A stretch of DNA of 64,000 bases, from NCBI GenBank assembly GCA_030737875.1, contig CM060910.1, positions 616,603,303 to 616,667,302 on the forward strand. Reading direction: 5' to 3'. Of this stretch, positions 46,288 to 59,048 are shown piece after piece; positions within the stretch are counted from its first letter, which is position 1, and every line of letters starts with the position of its first letter. The translations under genes and the position numbers were made by a program. This DNA comes from Allium sativum (lineage: Eukaryota; Streptophyta; Magnoliopsida; Asparagales; Amaryllidaceae). The notes under the pieces are model-generated. The model did no database searches and was not told the origin of the DNA. It worked only from the letters and a program-made list of their open reading frames with translations.

Positions 46288-47162
46288 TTGTAACAACCCG
46301 GATTTTCAGAACCAATTTAAATTTTTTATTTTAGCTATTTTAATGGATATTGAATATTTAAAATGACTTATTTTAAATACTAATGACTAATTATTTATTT
46401 AAATCGAAATTAAAACGTATAAATTTATTTTAATTATAAAACGAGCCTGAAATCGCACGGTATTTGAAAATTCGATTTTAAATTTCAAATGAATGTACAT
46501 AATTCAAAATAAATCAAATTTCAGTAATACAAGAAATATTTGAATCTGTTTAAAAATATCTTTCTAACGGATGTGAAAAATATAAATTTTATAATATAAA
46601 TTTAAAGTTATGCCCTGTTTAAAATTTAAAATAGTCGCAATGGAATTTATATATATTTTCACATAAAATATAGCCCTTAAAATAGCCATTTTGCAAACGA
46701 CCTCCGTTTTTTACGAAACCAATTTTGTTAAATCCGGAATGTCAAATTATTATTAGGTTTCAAATTTCATAATTTTTGGATTTAATATGTGAGCGTGGTG
46801 AATTTAAATGTGTTTGGTAATTTTAGTTTGAATCGGATCGACCAGAAAATGGCCATTTTTCAAATGGTCTCCAAATTCGATGAAATTAGTTCTGTTAGGA
46901 CCGTATCGTCAAAACATAGCAAGATTTATTTTTCTGGAATTTTTGGAGTTAGTATGTAGCCCAGGTAAATTAAAATGTACGTTTAAATTTAATATATTGA
47001 TTTATTGATCGAAACAGTCGAGTTGGCTTATGAAACCTATTCCATTGCGTCCGGAATAGGGGTATTTAACTAGGGACAATAGTCTTTGGGTTTGATTTGA
47101 AGTTTGGTTGGGTAAACGTGAATTTTTGGAATTAAATATTAATAAAATAAAAAATAAAAAGG

Positions 47163-47170
47163 TATAAAAG
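47163..47170 (+). promoter_or_regulatory. Putative TATA box, Z LTR2
   Basis: TATAAAAG about 875 bp into the LTR, followed by CTCCTAAACCC. Confidence 0.6.
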
Positions 47171-47689
47171 CTCCTAAACCCTAGTCAAGGGTCAATCCCC
47201 GTATTTTTTTGTGCCTCCATTCGAATTGAATGGCGATAAAAGATCGATTCTAAGTCTTCTTAGATCTCTCACGATAATCAATGAAATTCGAAATTTCAAA
47301 AGCGAAGAGTGAAGAGAATATCAAGTTCTTCGAACCTATCCTAGTTTGATGACCTTTGGTGCGACGAGGGGGTGGAGTTTCTACTGTGAAGGCGGCGGGT
47401 TTGGGTTCGATTCACAGGTGGAGGAGGTGAGCGAGTTGGCCGTGGTTGTGGGGGGAGGGGGGCTCACTGGCGTAGGTAGATCGATGTCCAGTGGAGCGAT
47501 GAGGCGACGATTGGGTGCTCTAGGGCTTGAGCAGAACGACGGACTCCAGATTTTACACAGAGAAAGGTTTATTTTTTTTTATTTTATGTATAAAGCATTG
47601 TTTTTATATGTGAATTAATTTATGTATAAAACGTTGTTTTAAAATGTGATTTTTATTATTATGAAATAGTTTTATATTAACAATGAGAT

Positions 47690-48060
47690 TTTTTAAAATA
47701 TAAATATCTTTGTTTTTTTAAAATATAAATAACATTGTTTTTTAAAAATATAAATTGCATTTTTTTTAAAATATAAATAGCATTATTTTTTAAAAATATA
47801 AATAGCATTGTTTTTTTAAATATAAATAGCATTGTTTTTAAAATATAAATAGCATTGTTTTTAAAATATAAATAGCATTGTTTTTTAAAAATATAAATAG
47901 CATTATTTTTAAAATATAAATAGCATTGTTTTTAAAATATAAATAACATTGTTTTTGAAATATAAATAGCACTATTTTTAAAATATAAATAGGGTTGTTA
48001 AAAATTTGATTTTTAATTATCAATAGCGTTGTTAAAAATGTGACTTTTAATTATTAATAG
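47690..48060 (+). repeat. AAATATAAATAGCATTG short tandem array, Z LTR2
   Basis: Counterpart of 22015-22315 with more units and different T-run lengths. Confidence 0.88.
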
Positions 48061-49290
48061 GATTTTTAAAAATGTGATTTTTAATATAAACCGTGTGAAA
48101 CAGATTGCGTCGGAATCACGGTGAAGAATACTACGCGATGAAACTAACTGGAAGCAAAATGGAATCAAAACCATCGTCCGCTAAAGAATGGTGGAGTGGA
48201 ACCCAAGGTGAGAACACCTCCTTACTCAAATTATTGTACAGTTAAATATATACTAGGATGTAGATAGGGCTTAGTAGCTCCTAACACTATTTAGGATTGT
48301 ATTGAGAAAATTGACTATATTGTGGAATGAATTGTATTGTGTTTTTGTGATTGATTGGATTGGTTGTGTATGGCGCGAGCCAGTATCACTATAGGGGTAA
48401 TGTTAGACATTACTCCGGTTTTAATATCGCATTGTTATAATGTCGATTTCTTTTTGAAATAAAATGTATTCTATAAAAATATCATTTTTATTGAATGTAT
48501 GAACTATATAAAATAGTCAAGTGCTAAAATAAATATTTTATTGTTAAAAATATAATTTTTAACATTTATATGAACGGCATAAAATTCTTCTGAATTGAAA
48601 ATAAATATTCATTTACTAATCAGACGATTTGTGTATGTACAAGCATTTAAATGATAAGGATTGGGACGATAAATTATACACATCGCCCAACTACACAAAT
48701 AATATTCATTATTTGTTGGTTGAAACCCCACACAAGTATTGGGATGATATTTGGCGTACACTAATCCCAATTGTTTAGTTTTATGTCAACTGATTGGTTG
48801 ACATACTATTGTAAGCATCAATTATTTATGTTTAATGCTTATGCAGTTGTGTAATGCACTCTGGATGATGGTTGATTGTGTATCATTATTGTTGTGTACA
48901 TATGTTGTATGAAATCCATATAATTATATGGTAATTGATTGGGTCTGATTCCAATTCAGAAAGAATGAATATTTTAAAATAACAAATATTTTAAAACAAT
49001 ATTCAGTAAAGAATTAAAATTTGAATTTGATGTCCGATTTTGGATGGACACGAAAATATTGAAATATATGAAGTCGTGTTGATTAGATATACGCCATTTT
49101 AACGCGAATGATATTTATGTCAATTTTATCCATTTTTATAATGTATATCAAAAAGGAAATTATTTCAAAATCTGATATTTTGAAAATATTATCATTTAAA
49201 TATTATAATGACAAGGAGTATTCAATTTTGACTTAAAATTGAAATGGAAGTGGGAACCTTTTTTTAAAACGAATTTATAAAATATGTTTT

Positions 49291-49327
<37 letters not shown>

Positions 49328-51835
49328 CATATATAAATGGCTTGAATAGAACGCGTCGCGCTGCGACTGATTGCGAATTTCGACCATAGACTTCGAATTG
49401 ACATTACGGGAGATCCAACCATCAGATTCTCCTAAACCGGTACCGTTGGGTTCGTATCGAAAAGAGCTTTCCAACGAATATAAGAGATTTGAAATCTAAT
49501 GGTTGAATTTGGAATTATGTCCAAATCAAATTTGGAAAAGGCCGTTGTCTATGCGGTTCGGTGGCCGTTATTGGAAACCGACTGTACTGGCTTAATAAAA
49601 TTATTAAGATTATTAATAATTTGTGTAAAATCATAATAAATGATTTGGAAAGAGCTGGGATGAAAAATTCCTTATTTGAAAAGATAAAAATATATTTTTT
49701 ATCAAAATGAACTAGTTATTAACCAGAATGATAATCCAATATTTTTAAATAAATAAATTGGATTTGAGAATGGTTTTAATCTAACCAGAATTTTCCAATG
49801 TCTGAATTGGAATGGATTTGAATAGAAATAATCTCTGGAATATTTCGATATTGGATTCCGTGACAATACGGATATAGTGGAGGAATTTGGAAGATAGATA
49901 TATATCGTTATTCCTCATACGATATGTGTTGGTTTCAGAATTTGATATTGAATATAAGCCGATATAACTTCTGTTTAGAGCCTTGTATTTAATATCAAAT
50001 GGAATTTTGGGTTTGTCTTGAATGGTGTCTTAAATAACACTATTTTAAACCCTATGTAAAAAGAATAAATCTTTTAATTAAGATTATTAGAATTTCCAAT
50101 TATATTTAGTAATTGGAATAAAATGGAATGTGAATTGGGTTTATTATGAACTGTGTTTTTAACGACATTCGTTCTTTAACCCGATTAACAATGAAATGTG
50201 ATTTGGAATATATAAATCTTTTATTAAGATTTAATAGAAATTTTGCAAAGTAAAGTTTTCCAGTTTAATAAATAAATTAGAATGTAATTCGATTTGGTAA
50301 TAATCGAAGTGAACTTCTGTGGAGGAAGACTGTTAATATATATGGAATTTAAAAGGCTTTGTCGTTATTCCATTTATATTATTAGTCGGATATGGAAATT
50401 GATATCAATTATATATTGATTTTTTTTCCGTGAAGATTCCATAGTTAATGGAATTTGATTTTGTGTTTATCGTGAACTGTGTTTTAAATGACATTGGTTC
50501 TTTAACCCTGTTAAAGATAGGATTACATGTCTAACATTGTATTTCGAACTGTATTGTTGATCTCTGCTAAATATATTTGTTTGGTAGCGGAGAATTTATT
50601 CTCTTTCTTAACACCATTCTCTGAGATGTATGAGCTTAGAGGTTATATATCGGTAGAAATCATTGGTATGGTGTAGATTGTCAATGCGGCATGTTTGATT
50701 TCCCAAAGTTAAATAATCATTAATAATGATATTTAGGAAGATTAAAACTAAGTGGAGTTTTAACGAATCTTTAATTAGATTGAAATGTGAATGTGATAAT
50801 TTAAATTATCAAATTTGGGAAATGATCGAGAATGGAGTATCACCAGTTTTGCTTTAAGCGATAGTTAAATCTTTAAATAGACTTGAACGTGAAATGGTAA
50901 TTAGTTTTACCAAAAACACCGTGGTGTTATATATGGAGTATTACCAGTTTTGCTCCATGGGATGAATAGGTTGGGATTGGGAAATAAAACAAATGATTAC
51001 TTCGGTAAGGTTTGCTAATCTTGAATAATTTGGAAAACCTTAATTTGGTTTAAATTGTGAAAAGAATATTTGAATAAAAGAATATTCTGAATTAGAATGA
51101 GGCATATGATGTGTTTTTATGGCACTTGATTATTGATTATAAAATACGTATGTTATTCGGAAAGACCGGGTTCAACCCATTCTGAATAATTAATACGACG
51201 ACTAAAAGTCGACGGTGAATACAGTGGATCAAGGCTTTTGTTGAAAAGAAAAGTCTTGTGGTTGATGATCAAAGCACGACTTTAAATAACATAGCTTTGT
51301 GTAGCGTTAATTCGCGAGCTTCACACCCCGGTATGAACTAGAAACGGGATGAGGACTTTAGGGAAATGGACATATGTTAGTTTCTAGCTAGGAATAATGT
51401 CATGTTATGGAACCCAGACGGTTTACTTATGTGGATATTGCATATTATTTGATGGAAAGCGAGGTAACACGGAATTCGGGCCGATTGAAAGGCTCAGATA
51501 TGATTTGAGACCCTAGTGACTCTAGAGTGGTCGACATTACTGACCTATTTTGTAGGTTCCATAGAACCAGCTAAAATATAGTTTATGGTATAACTAATCA
51601 TCCACGGATAACCGACCCTGTCGCTAATCGCAGGTGCAGTTGCAGGTGTATCCTGAGGCTTGGGTAAGAGAGTCTCGAATCGGTAATGATGATCGCTTGC
51701 CTTGGTTCATAGATGGAAACCCAATTTCCAATACATGATTTCACAATTTTAGTTGTAAATATATATATGGCAAAGTAATATAATGGTACCAACGCAACCT
51801 ATGATTGATACATTTATATTTGAAGTTTATTTCTT

Positions 51836-52650
51836 CACTTATAGTAATAATAAAAGATGAAATTTCGTGTATCAAGCATATTTGGCTATTATAAGGGAAA
51901 ACTCTATCCTCGGCTGCGTTCGTTGTGTGATGGGACCTGAGTCTTATAATAGCTTCATTTTTCTATTTAGCATTGCGTTGTTTGTTTTATGCACTGGTAT
52001 TCATGGGGGGTAAACCTATTCCATGTTATACGGTGTGGTCTCGATTTACCTAACTTAAAAATCAAGCTAATAACTATTTTAGTTCTCACACCAGTTCCAT
52101 GACTGACCTGGAGTTTATTGTTTTAACCTAAACTCTGGGTGCCCATATTTTCCAGACGACAGCTAGTAGTTTTGGTTTTGCGGATTTATTTTGACAGGAT
52201 CCTGGATTTACACCTGGAACTATTTTTGGAAAGCTCTGTATCCGTTTCACTTATAGTAATAATAAAAGATGAAATTTCGTGTATCAAGCATATTTGGCTA
52301 TTATAAGGGAAAACTCTATCCTCGACTGCGTTCATTGTGTGATGGGACCTGAGTCTTATAATAGCTTCATTTTTCTGTTTAGCATTGCATTGTTTGTTTT
52401 ATTCACTGGTATTCACGGGGGATAAACCTATTCCATGTTATATGGTGTGGTCTCGATTTACCTAACTTAAAAATCAAGCTAATACTCACACCAGTTCCAC
52501 GACTGACCTGGAGTTTATTGTTTTAACCTAAACTCTGGGTGCCCATATTTTCCACACGGCAGCTAGTAGTTTTGGTTTTGCAGATTTATTTTGAAAGGAT
52601 CCTGGATTTACACCTGGAACTATTTTTGGAAAGCTCTGTATCCGTGTATT
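51836..52650 (+). repeat. 412-bp tandem duplication in Z LTR2
   Basis: CACTTATAGTAATAATAAAA starts at 51836 and again at 52248; about 400 bp is repeated with few differences. Z1 has one copy (about 44660-45080). The join falls at a TTCAC/TTCAT similarity. Confidence 0.92.
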
Positions 52651-52787
52651 TGTTTCATTTGTGCAGTGTATTATTTTATACTGCGTTGTAATTTTAAATC
52701 TCTGATATTTTTCAATGTGTAATATTTATTCATACTCTGTTACATTCTTGTACTTTAATGTAAATTGTTGTAATAGCAATGAAATGT

Positions 52788-52792
52788 TCTAC
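52788..52792. other. Probable target-site copy of element C, left
   Basis: TCTAC precedes TGAAACACCC. The mate would be beyond 64000, so this cannot be confirmed here. Confidence 0.5.
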
Positions 52793-53941
52793 TGAAACAC
52801 CCCACCTCCGTTAAGGTCACTCACAAAGGGAATGCCTTAACTTTGGTGGAGAGTTATAGGTACAAGACATAGAAAAATTTACAAGACAGATAAATATAAG
52901 CAGTGGAAATCAAACATTTATTGCATACGAGGTTCAATACAAAAGCATTACATCAAATTGTCTCAAAATAACTTCCAAAACATTACATTATAACTTCTGT
53001 CTTGATTATTTAATAAAGAAACATAAACCATAAATAAAACTACATAAATCCCCTAGTGTAGTGTCCAAAAGCCATAGCCAAGGTAAGAGAGTCCCAATCA
53101 TACATCTACTTTCTTGAAGCTTGCAAAGAGTCTGACTAAGCTGGATTATTCCCTCCCTGTGGACCTAGGGGGGGGGGGGACTTAAGAAAAGAGGACGAAA
53201 GAAAACGGGTCAGACAATAAGTCTGGTAAGTTCAGTGATTACTAGTATTTAAACAAGGAAAGAGATCATGACATTAATAATAGAACATAGGACAATAACA
53301 TAATAAAAGATAAGATGAACATGTGATCGCACCCATTACTATAGTCTCTGCACCTACTAACCATTGGTTTAACCAACCCCACGTGTTCCCCTTAATGATC
53401 GGCTCCTACTCGCACGCATTCATATCCTGTGTCATTTGGCCCCGCTTGACTGTAGATACCTGTGCTAGTCCCACCATGGGGTGTATTAGTCCCTCTGGTG
53501 GCAACCAGACACGATTCAAGATGCATAGTGTACACTACTGATGCCCAGTGCCTGCTTTTTCCACTCCGGAGTACATGCACGCCCGTACTCCATCGGAACC
53601 TACACTGATGCACCAACCGCCGACGTTTTGCCCGCTTATAATCAGCCCAGTAATCGTGCCCCACCTGCCTAGTTCAGGGTACATGATGCATCTATGTGGG
53701 TTACTACTGAAATGGGTCCCCATTACTTGGGTTTTCTAATCAACATGTTTATTTGGTTAAGTGTCCAAGTTTACCTAACCCCACCCATTAGTTTAGTTAA
53801 CATGTTGAATCGGTTAATTGTTTCCCTAATTGACTTAACCCTACCAATCTTGACTTAGCTTTAATTTATTCATTAAAGCACCAACCACTCACATTAGACA
53901 GGTCTTGTTGTGGTCACTGGATGTGCCGGTCGGTCCCGGGC
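52793..53941 (-). repeat. C 3' LTR, distal piece
   Basis: LTR end plus a few GGTTAAGTGT-type units (53755-53870) and the start of a block conserved with X. Stops where the family-A solo LTR was inserted. Short ORFs here are not supported. Confidence 0.9.
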
Positions 53942-56750
53942 TGTGACGACCGCCCATAACCCCCGCACTTAACAAGTGAAATAATGCGCCGAAAGGTGTG
54001 CCAGGCTGCTATGGACGATCATCAGAGTAGGTAAACACATCGAAACCTGTCGTAGAACTCACAGCGCAAGGATGAAATATAATAGAACATATACAACAGG
54101 TAATAGTAATGAGGTATCATATAGCAAACTTTTGAAACTTTCTCAACATCCAGAAAGGTTATCCAACTGATATCAAAGTTTGAACATAAGGCCTCACTAT
54201 AACTCTCAAGCAACTCAAACAGCGGAAAAAGAAATACTAGATAGTAATAAAACTGGTACGCCAGCCTCCTGCTCGTCTTCGCTCAGTTTCTCGGTCTCAC
54301 TAAGCTCCATTACCTGTAACCTGCTACTTAGTCTGCCCATCCACAACCGGATGAACAGCCCAAGGTAATAAGAGGAGACATAAAACCTTGAGTCAGACAA
54401 TAGTCTTAGTGAGCGATAAAATAGCTAACAAACTTCAACAAGAAAGTATATGGGAATGGGTAAATAAACAACTTATCTACCCACAATACCAGAGAAGAAC
54501 TCAACCTTATCTTCCCCACATCAGACAGTGATAGCCTTTACACCAAGCATCTCAATCATTAATCCATAGAAACCAGAACAACCATTTGTTCATGGAAAAC
54601 AGAAACAACCAACAATAGCAATCATGGCATCGAGATTATATATATATCTCACGCAAATCATCCTAGTCGAATTCAACATCCCTCGAATACAAGCCCCAGA
54701 AGCCGAAACCAATATCAGACAAGCACTCAAGGAACATCTACTTCGATGTTGGATAACCCACGTGAGATGGCAAAAGCTAAACATCCAGCATACATGACAG
54801 ACTCTGGCTATCCCCGCCAATCCTGCTTCGAAACCATCATTATCGTATGACGGCCAACCTTGCCATATGTCAAGGGCTAATGGTAACCCCAGTTCTAGCA
54901 TGAACTCCATATGTCCAACCTTGACAATGTCCAACCTTGACACTAGGCCTTTCCCCAAGACCCAGGGTACTCGACCAACAACCTTCTGATCTTTTGGGTG
55001 CCCCCATCGTACCCCTTCTTTGAGCCTGCTAGAACTTACGACAACGATGACCTCTCGGCCTTCGCACCTCTAGTCGTCCAACCTTGACGATATTTCATAG
55101 CTCAAGCAACCTTCTCGAGCAGCCATTATCCATCTACTCATGACCTTTGAGTTGTCGCCTCATTCGTTGTTCCACCTTGATCAACGAACACATTCAACAC
55201 TTTGAACCTTCCCACTTGAACTACTTCGAAGTTATAACATCACTTGAAGTGTCAGATCAGAAATTTCCACTAGAAATACCGACCAGACCCATTCTGGACC
55301 GACCAGACCCCTTCTGGTCCTTCTGGACCGATCAGACCCCACCTGAACTGACCCGACCTCTCTCAGCTCCTTCTGGACCGACCAGAATCCTTTTGAATCG
55401 ACCAGACTCCCTTCTCAACCTTCTGGACCAATCAGACAGACAGGCTCCAAGACCGACCAGCCTTTATCACCTGAGACAGACCGACCACCTGCTCGACCAA
55501 CCACCCTAGAGCGACCCAACCTGATCACCCCCTTCCTGGAACATGACCGACCCGCCTGCTCCAAATCAGAACTCTAGATTTGCTCGACCTGACCAGTATA
55601 GACCGACTGACCACTTCCTTGTGACCGATCTGACTAGCCTGCTCCCTCTTAGCCGACCCAATCCCTGTCTTGCTTCCCAAGCCACGATTTGACCGACCAG
55701 TCTAGGACCGACCCCTCTAGACCGACCCGATTCCTGCACAGCTCCATTTCGACCAAAACTTCGCCAAACGACGAATCCGATGAAACCGACTTATCCAATT
55801 CATCCAAACGCAACCACAAACATGTTATGCAACCAACAATATCATCAATCTAACAATTTCCATCAAAACACATAAATTTCCCAAAACATGATAAGTGAAC
55901 ATATGAACATAAAAACGGATCTAATTTGCATAAACTTGAGAGAAATCATGGAATTAACCATTTAAAATTATCTAGATCAGATCCTAAGGTGATTCATATG
56001 TAAAATGAACTTAGCATGGTGTAGATCTAAAGAAGATAACATGGAAATGATGAAATTAACATCCTATAACTCACATACTTTCATGAATCCGAATGAGAGA
56101 TGTAAATCACTCACCGATTATCCAAAACAAAGCAAAAGCGATGAAAAAGCAATCCGGACAGCGAACACTTCGAATCAAACCCTTCAATCCGATGAATTCG
56201 CCCTTGAAACGATGTTGATCTAGCCTTGAATGGTATAGATCTTCGATTTCCCTCCTTGGATTTGGAATTTTAATAGTGGAAAGGTGTTAGAGGAAGAAGG
56301 AGATCAAAGCCTCCCCATAAGAGAATGGAAAATTCCAACCTTTCTCCATATCCCTTACCCCCTATTTATAGCCTCCACCAACCCCTTAATGGGCCTTCTC
56401 CAAATCAGCCCATTAGCCTTCCAAAACCTGAACAGCCAACTGAAAAACCTTAAAACAACGATTTCTCCCAATCCGCTGAACCAAATCTTTCATCTAACCA
56501 ATCTACGGAAAGAGAATCATCAATTCCTTTCCAATGGCACAGGTCTCACCCTCTGATTCGACCTAAGTCAAAATTTATGCCCAGTACAAGACGGACAGGG
56601 GAAAATGTTCACAAACAAAATCGGTAAAAATTATGGACATGTCACACATCCCCATAAGCAACATACCAAAAGATGGGAATGATCCAACCCTCAGGGAATA
56701 AAATAAAAATATTTTACGATCTTCCGATACATAAAATGCGGGCTGTTACA
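53942..56750 (-). mobile_element. Solo LTR of family A inside the C LTR (2809 bp)
   Basis: Full-length LTR with the same ends as LTR_A and LTR_B (TGTGACGACC and GCTGTTACA on the plus strand) and no interior. Flanks are GGGC (53938-53941) and GGGC (56751-56754), so the target duplication is 4 bp or a 5-bp one that lost a base. Removing it restores the C LTR block GGTCCCGGGCAGTTTTACA. TATA box at 56363-56370. Confidence 0.93.
56363..56370 (-). promoter_or_regulatory. Putative TATA box, family-A solo LTR
   Basis: TATAAATA on the minus strand, as in LTR_A and LTR_B. Confidence 0.65.
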
Positions 56751-58047
56751 GGGCAGTTTTACACCACAACTCAGTCTAACCTCGGGTCCTTTTTGGGCTT
56801 GATGCATTAACCACCCACATTAGACAGGTCCTATTGTGGTCACTGGATGTGTCGGTCGGTTCCAGGCAGTTTTACACCACAACTCAGTCTAACCTCTGGT
56901 TAGGCATATTTGTCTTTTCTAAATTCACATATTTTCTATATATGTCTAATTCTTATATGTAAATTAATCTTAATTTAATCATGCCATAAATATCCTTTTG
57001 ATTTTGCTCTCAACAAATGGTATACCAAATATACCATTTCATGAACAAATCTATGTCATGAAATTTTCATGTTTTCCCAACGCTACCCCCGTGGTAAGTT
57101 CGCACAAATTACATAAAATGTTGGGCTAGTAAATTAGCCCAAACCCATAAACAAAAAGGTAACAAACAAGGGACATGAAATAAGCATACAATAACATACT
57201 TTTAACTTATCATGTGTAACTTGGCATAGAAGCATCACTAACTTAATTAAACAGGTAAGGGTGAACTTGTGACTAAGTTGGATCTAATTATCATGTAAAC
57301 TTGATATAGGACTAACATGGAGGTTTAACATATAAACACAATTTTAAACCAAAACTTAGCATATTAACTTATGTATGTCAAAACATAAGAAAGCTACTAT
57401 AAACATATTTAAATCTCAACTTAGCATGATAACTTATGTGTGTTAAAACATAAGAGGGCCACAAATCGAATCTTGCAACAAAAATAGGTTCAACTGAACA
57501 TAGTTCTAAATATACATAATTGTTGATCTATCATGTAGGCATGTGATTTAGATCATAAACTTGCAAGTAACCACCACATCATTACATGACATGTTCATCA
57601 CTAAGTTGGCATAATAAGTTCATTAACCAGTCACAATAGATTCCAATAACATATAATACGGTATGTTCATCACCACAAACATATAAGCATGATCAATCGA
57701 ACGGTAATTTAAATAAATGAGAATCAAACTTTATTTATCTTATACATAAGCATCATTCTATATTCGAGTTACAACATGTCATGATTTCATTTAAAAGGAA
57801 CGTTTAAATCTACGTAATAACCAACTTACAAACTAAAAGGAATTCTTGATTTCTGGAATCTAAATTCTGGAGTTGAATTGCTCGCCTTTGATGTAGATCG
57901 TTGAATTAGATTAGTTTTAATTTGATTTTGATGTAGGCTTTTATCTTGTCTTAGAATTGAAAGCAGTGACGGCTACTCCAAGTTCTCTATTGACGGCATA
58001 CAGTTCCAGGATTATTTTTGTGTGATTTTAGGTTGAGTATTAGGTTG

Positions 58048-58055
58048 TTTATATA
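58048..58055 (-). promoter_or_regulatory. Putative TATA box, C 3' LTR
   Basis: TATATAAA on the minus strand, about 475 bp into the LTR. Confidence 0.55.
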
Positions 58056-58195
58056 GAATTTTAATTTAATTAGAGCCGTCGGATGCACCTAGATTTAACC
58101 ACAACCAATCAGACCAGATCTGAGCTATCCAGAAACCCTAGTGACTCAGCAATCATTCATAAGTTGTCGAAATTCAGATCTGGCCGAGGGGGCCG

Positions 58196-58244
58196 GTCGA
58201 CCCCTAGGTCGACCCCCAGGTCGACTTGTAGGGGGGAGGTCGAC
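58196..58244 (-). promoter_or_regulatory. GTCGAC palindrome cluster in C U3
   Basis: GTCGAC at 58196, 58208, 58220 and 58239 within a GC-rich patch, in the same relative position as the GGCGCACTT hairpins of X but with a different sequence. Confidence 0.55.
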
Positions 58245-58527
58245 CTGGGTCCTGGGCGGGAATTTTTCCGCCCAACCCGCTTTTGACTTCTGTTTTGAAT
58301 TTATTAGAATCCGGTTTTGAGCTGTTTGAATTTATTTGAATTTATGAAACTTCTGAAGGCCATAACTTCTTCATACGAAGTCCAATTCATGTAAACTCGG
58401 AATCTATCTCAAGCAGAATTCCGAGATGAACGCAATGGCGTAACCCGTTTCTCTTAATTCTCACATTTGAAATTAAGTATTGTTTAATTCGTTACTATAA
58501 CCTTAACAGAAAATACAGGGTGTTACA

Positions 58528-58540
58528 TTCTCCTCTCCTT
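58528..58540 (-). other. Polypurine tract of C
   Basis: AAGGAGAGGAGAA on the minus strand, touching the LTR; a weak hairpin (TTTCG / CGAAA) follows just inside. Confidence 0.88.
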
Positions 58541-59048
58541 TTGGGATTTCGTCCCCGAAAACTTCAAGTCGACAAGAACTCATATCCTACCATCCAATCA
58601 CCCATCTACTCAACCATCAAACACAGGCGTCCATTGTCCTTTGACGACTTCTAATGCTTCATGATCATATGCATAGTGTGTGTACATGTCCTTATCTATT
58701 GCAAAATCAGGCGTCTACTGATTCAGTTGACCTCCTTAATGCAAATCATGTCAGTGCCATGAGTCCATTATGTATGCAATTTTTCTTACTCAAAATTTCC
58801 TACTTGAGTGCACAATCATTCATACAAATGCAACGTCCATATGATAACACATCAAGTTTCAATCCATATACAAATACATATATGCATATGCAATATGAAA
58901 GTATCTGAGCCGATCTAATACCTAATGTGTGTGTATATGCTTCCACGAGCAACCACTTGCAACCATTAACCATAACATGTTTCAATTACATGTTTACATC
59001 CAAATAGGTTTCTACCTAAGGCTAAAGGATAGGATCGAGTAGATATAC
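58541..59048 (-). other. 3' untranslated region of C
   Basis: About 500 bp after the integrase stop; aligns with the X interior at 8218-8700 but has no ORF worth calling. Conservation in X suggests cis-acting sequence such as signals for plus-strand priming. Confidence 0.7.

Larger units (their letters stand above)
45312..46288 (+). mobile_element. Z internal region (977 bp, non-coding)
   Basis: Lies between the two Z LTRs. A degenerate primer site (45314-45325) is at one end and a polypurine tract (46276-46287) at the other. Near 45390-45460 a motif like GGATYRGTAGTAT occurs three times. A hairpin GAAAGTTG / CAACTTTC lies near 46214-46243. The only ORF of note (45909-46103, 64 aa) has no recognisable domain. 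I find no gag, protease, RT or integrase trace, so Z needs all proteins from another element. Confidence 0.8.
46289..52792 (+). repeat. Z LTR2 (6504 bp visible, end cut by C)
   Basis: Starts TGTAACAACCCGG. Contains TATA box 47163-47170, GC-rich patch 47345-47560, short-period array 47690-48060, and the long AT-rich and distal blocks. Differs from LTR1 by a 412-bp tandem duplication (51836-52650) and a deletion of roughly 350 bp near 51222. Interrupted at 52793 by element C; about 85 bp should follow beyond the window. ORFs inside are not conserved with Z1 or Z0. Confidence 0.88.
56751..58527 (-). repeat. C 3' LTR, proximal piece
   Basis: Continues the C LTR. A block of about 85 bp (ACAACTCAGTCTAACCTC and neighbours) is present twice, split by the solo LTR (53889-53941 + 56755-56790) and again at 56808-56905. 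TATA box at 58048-58055. U3 has four GTCGAC palindromes (58196-58244). The start at 58527 is TGTAACACCC. The stretch between, 56930-57900, is AT-rich with no feature I recognise. Confidence 0.9.
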
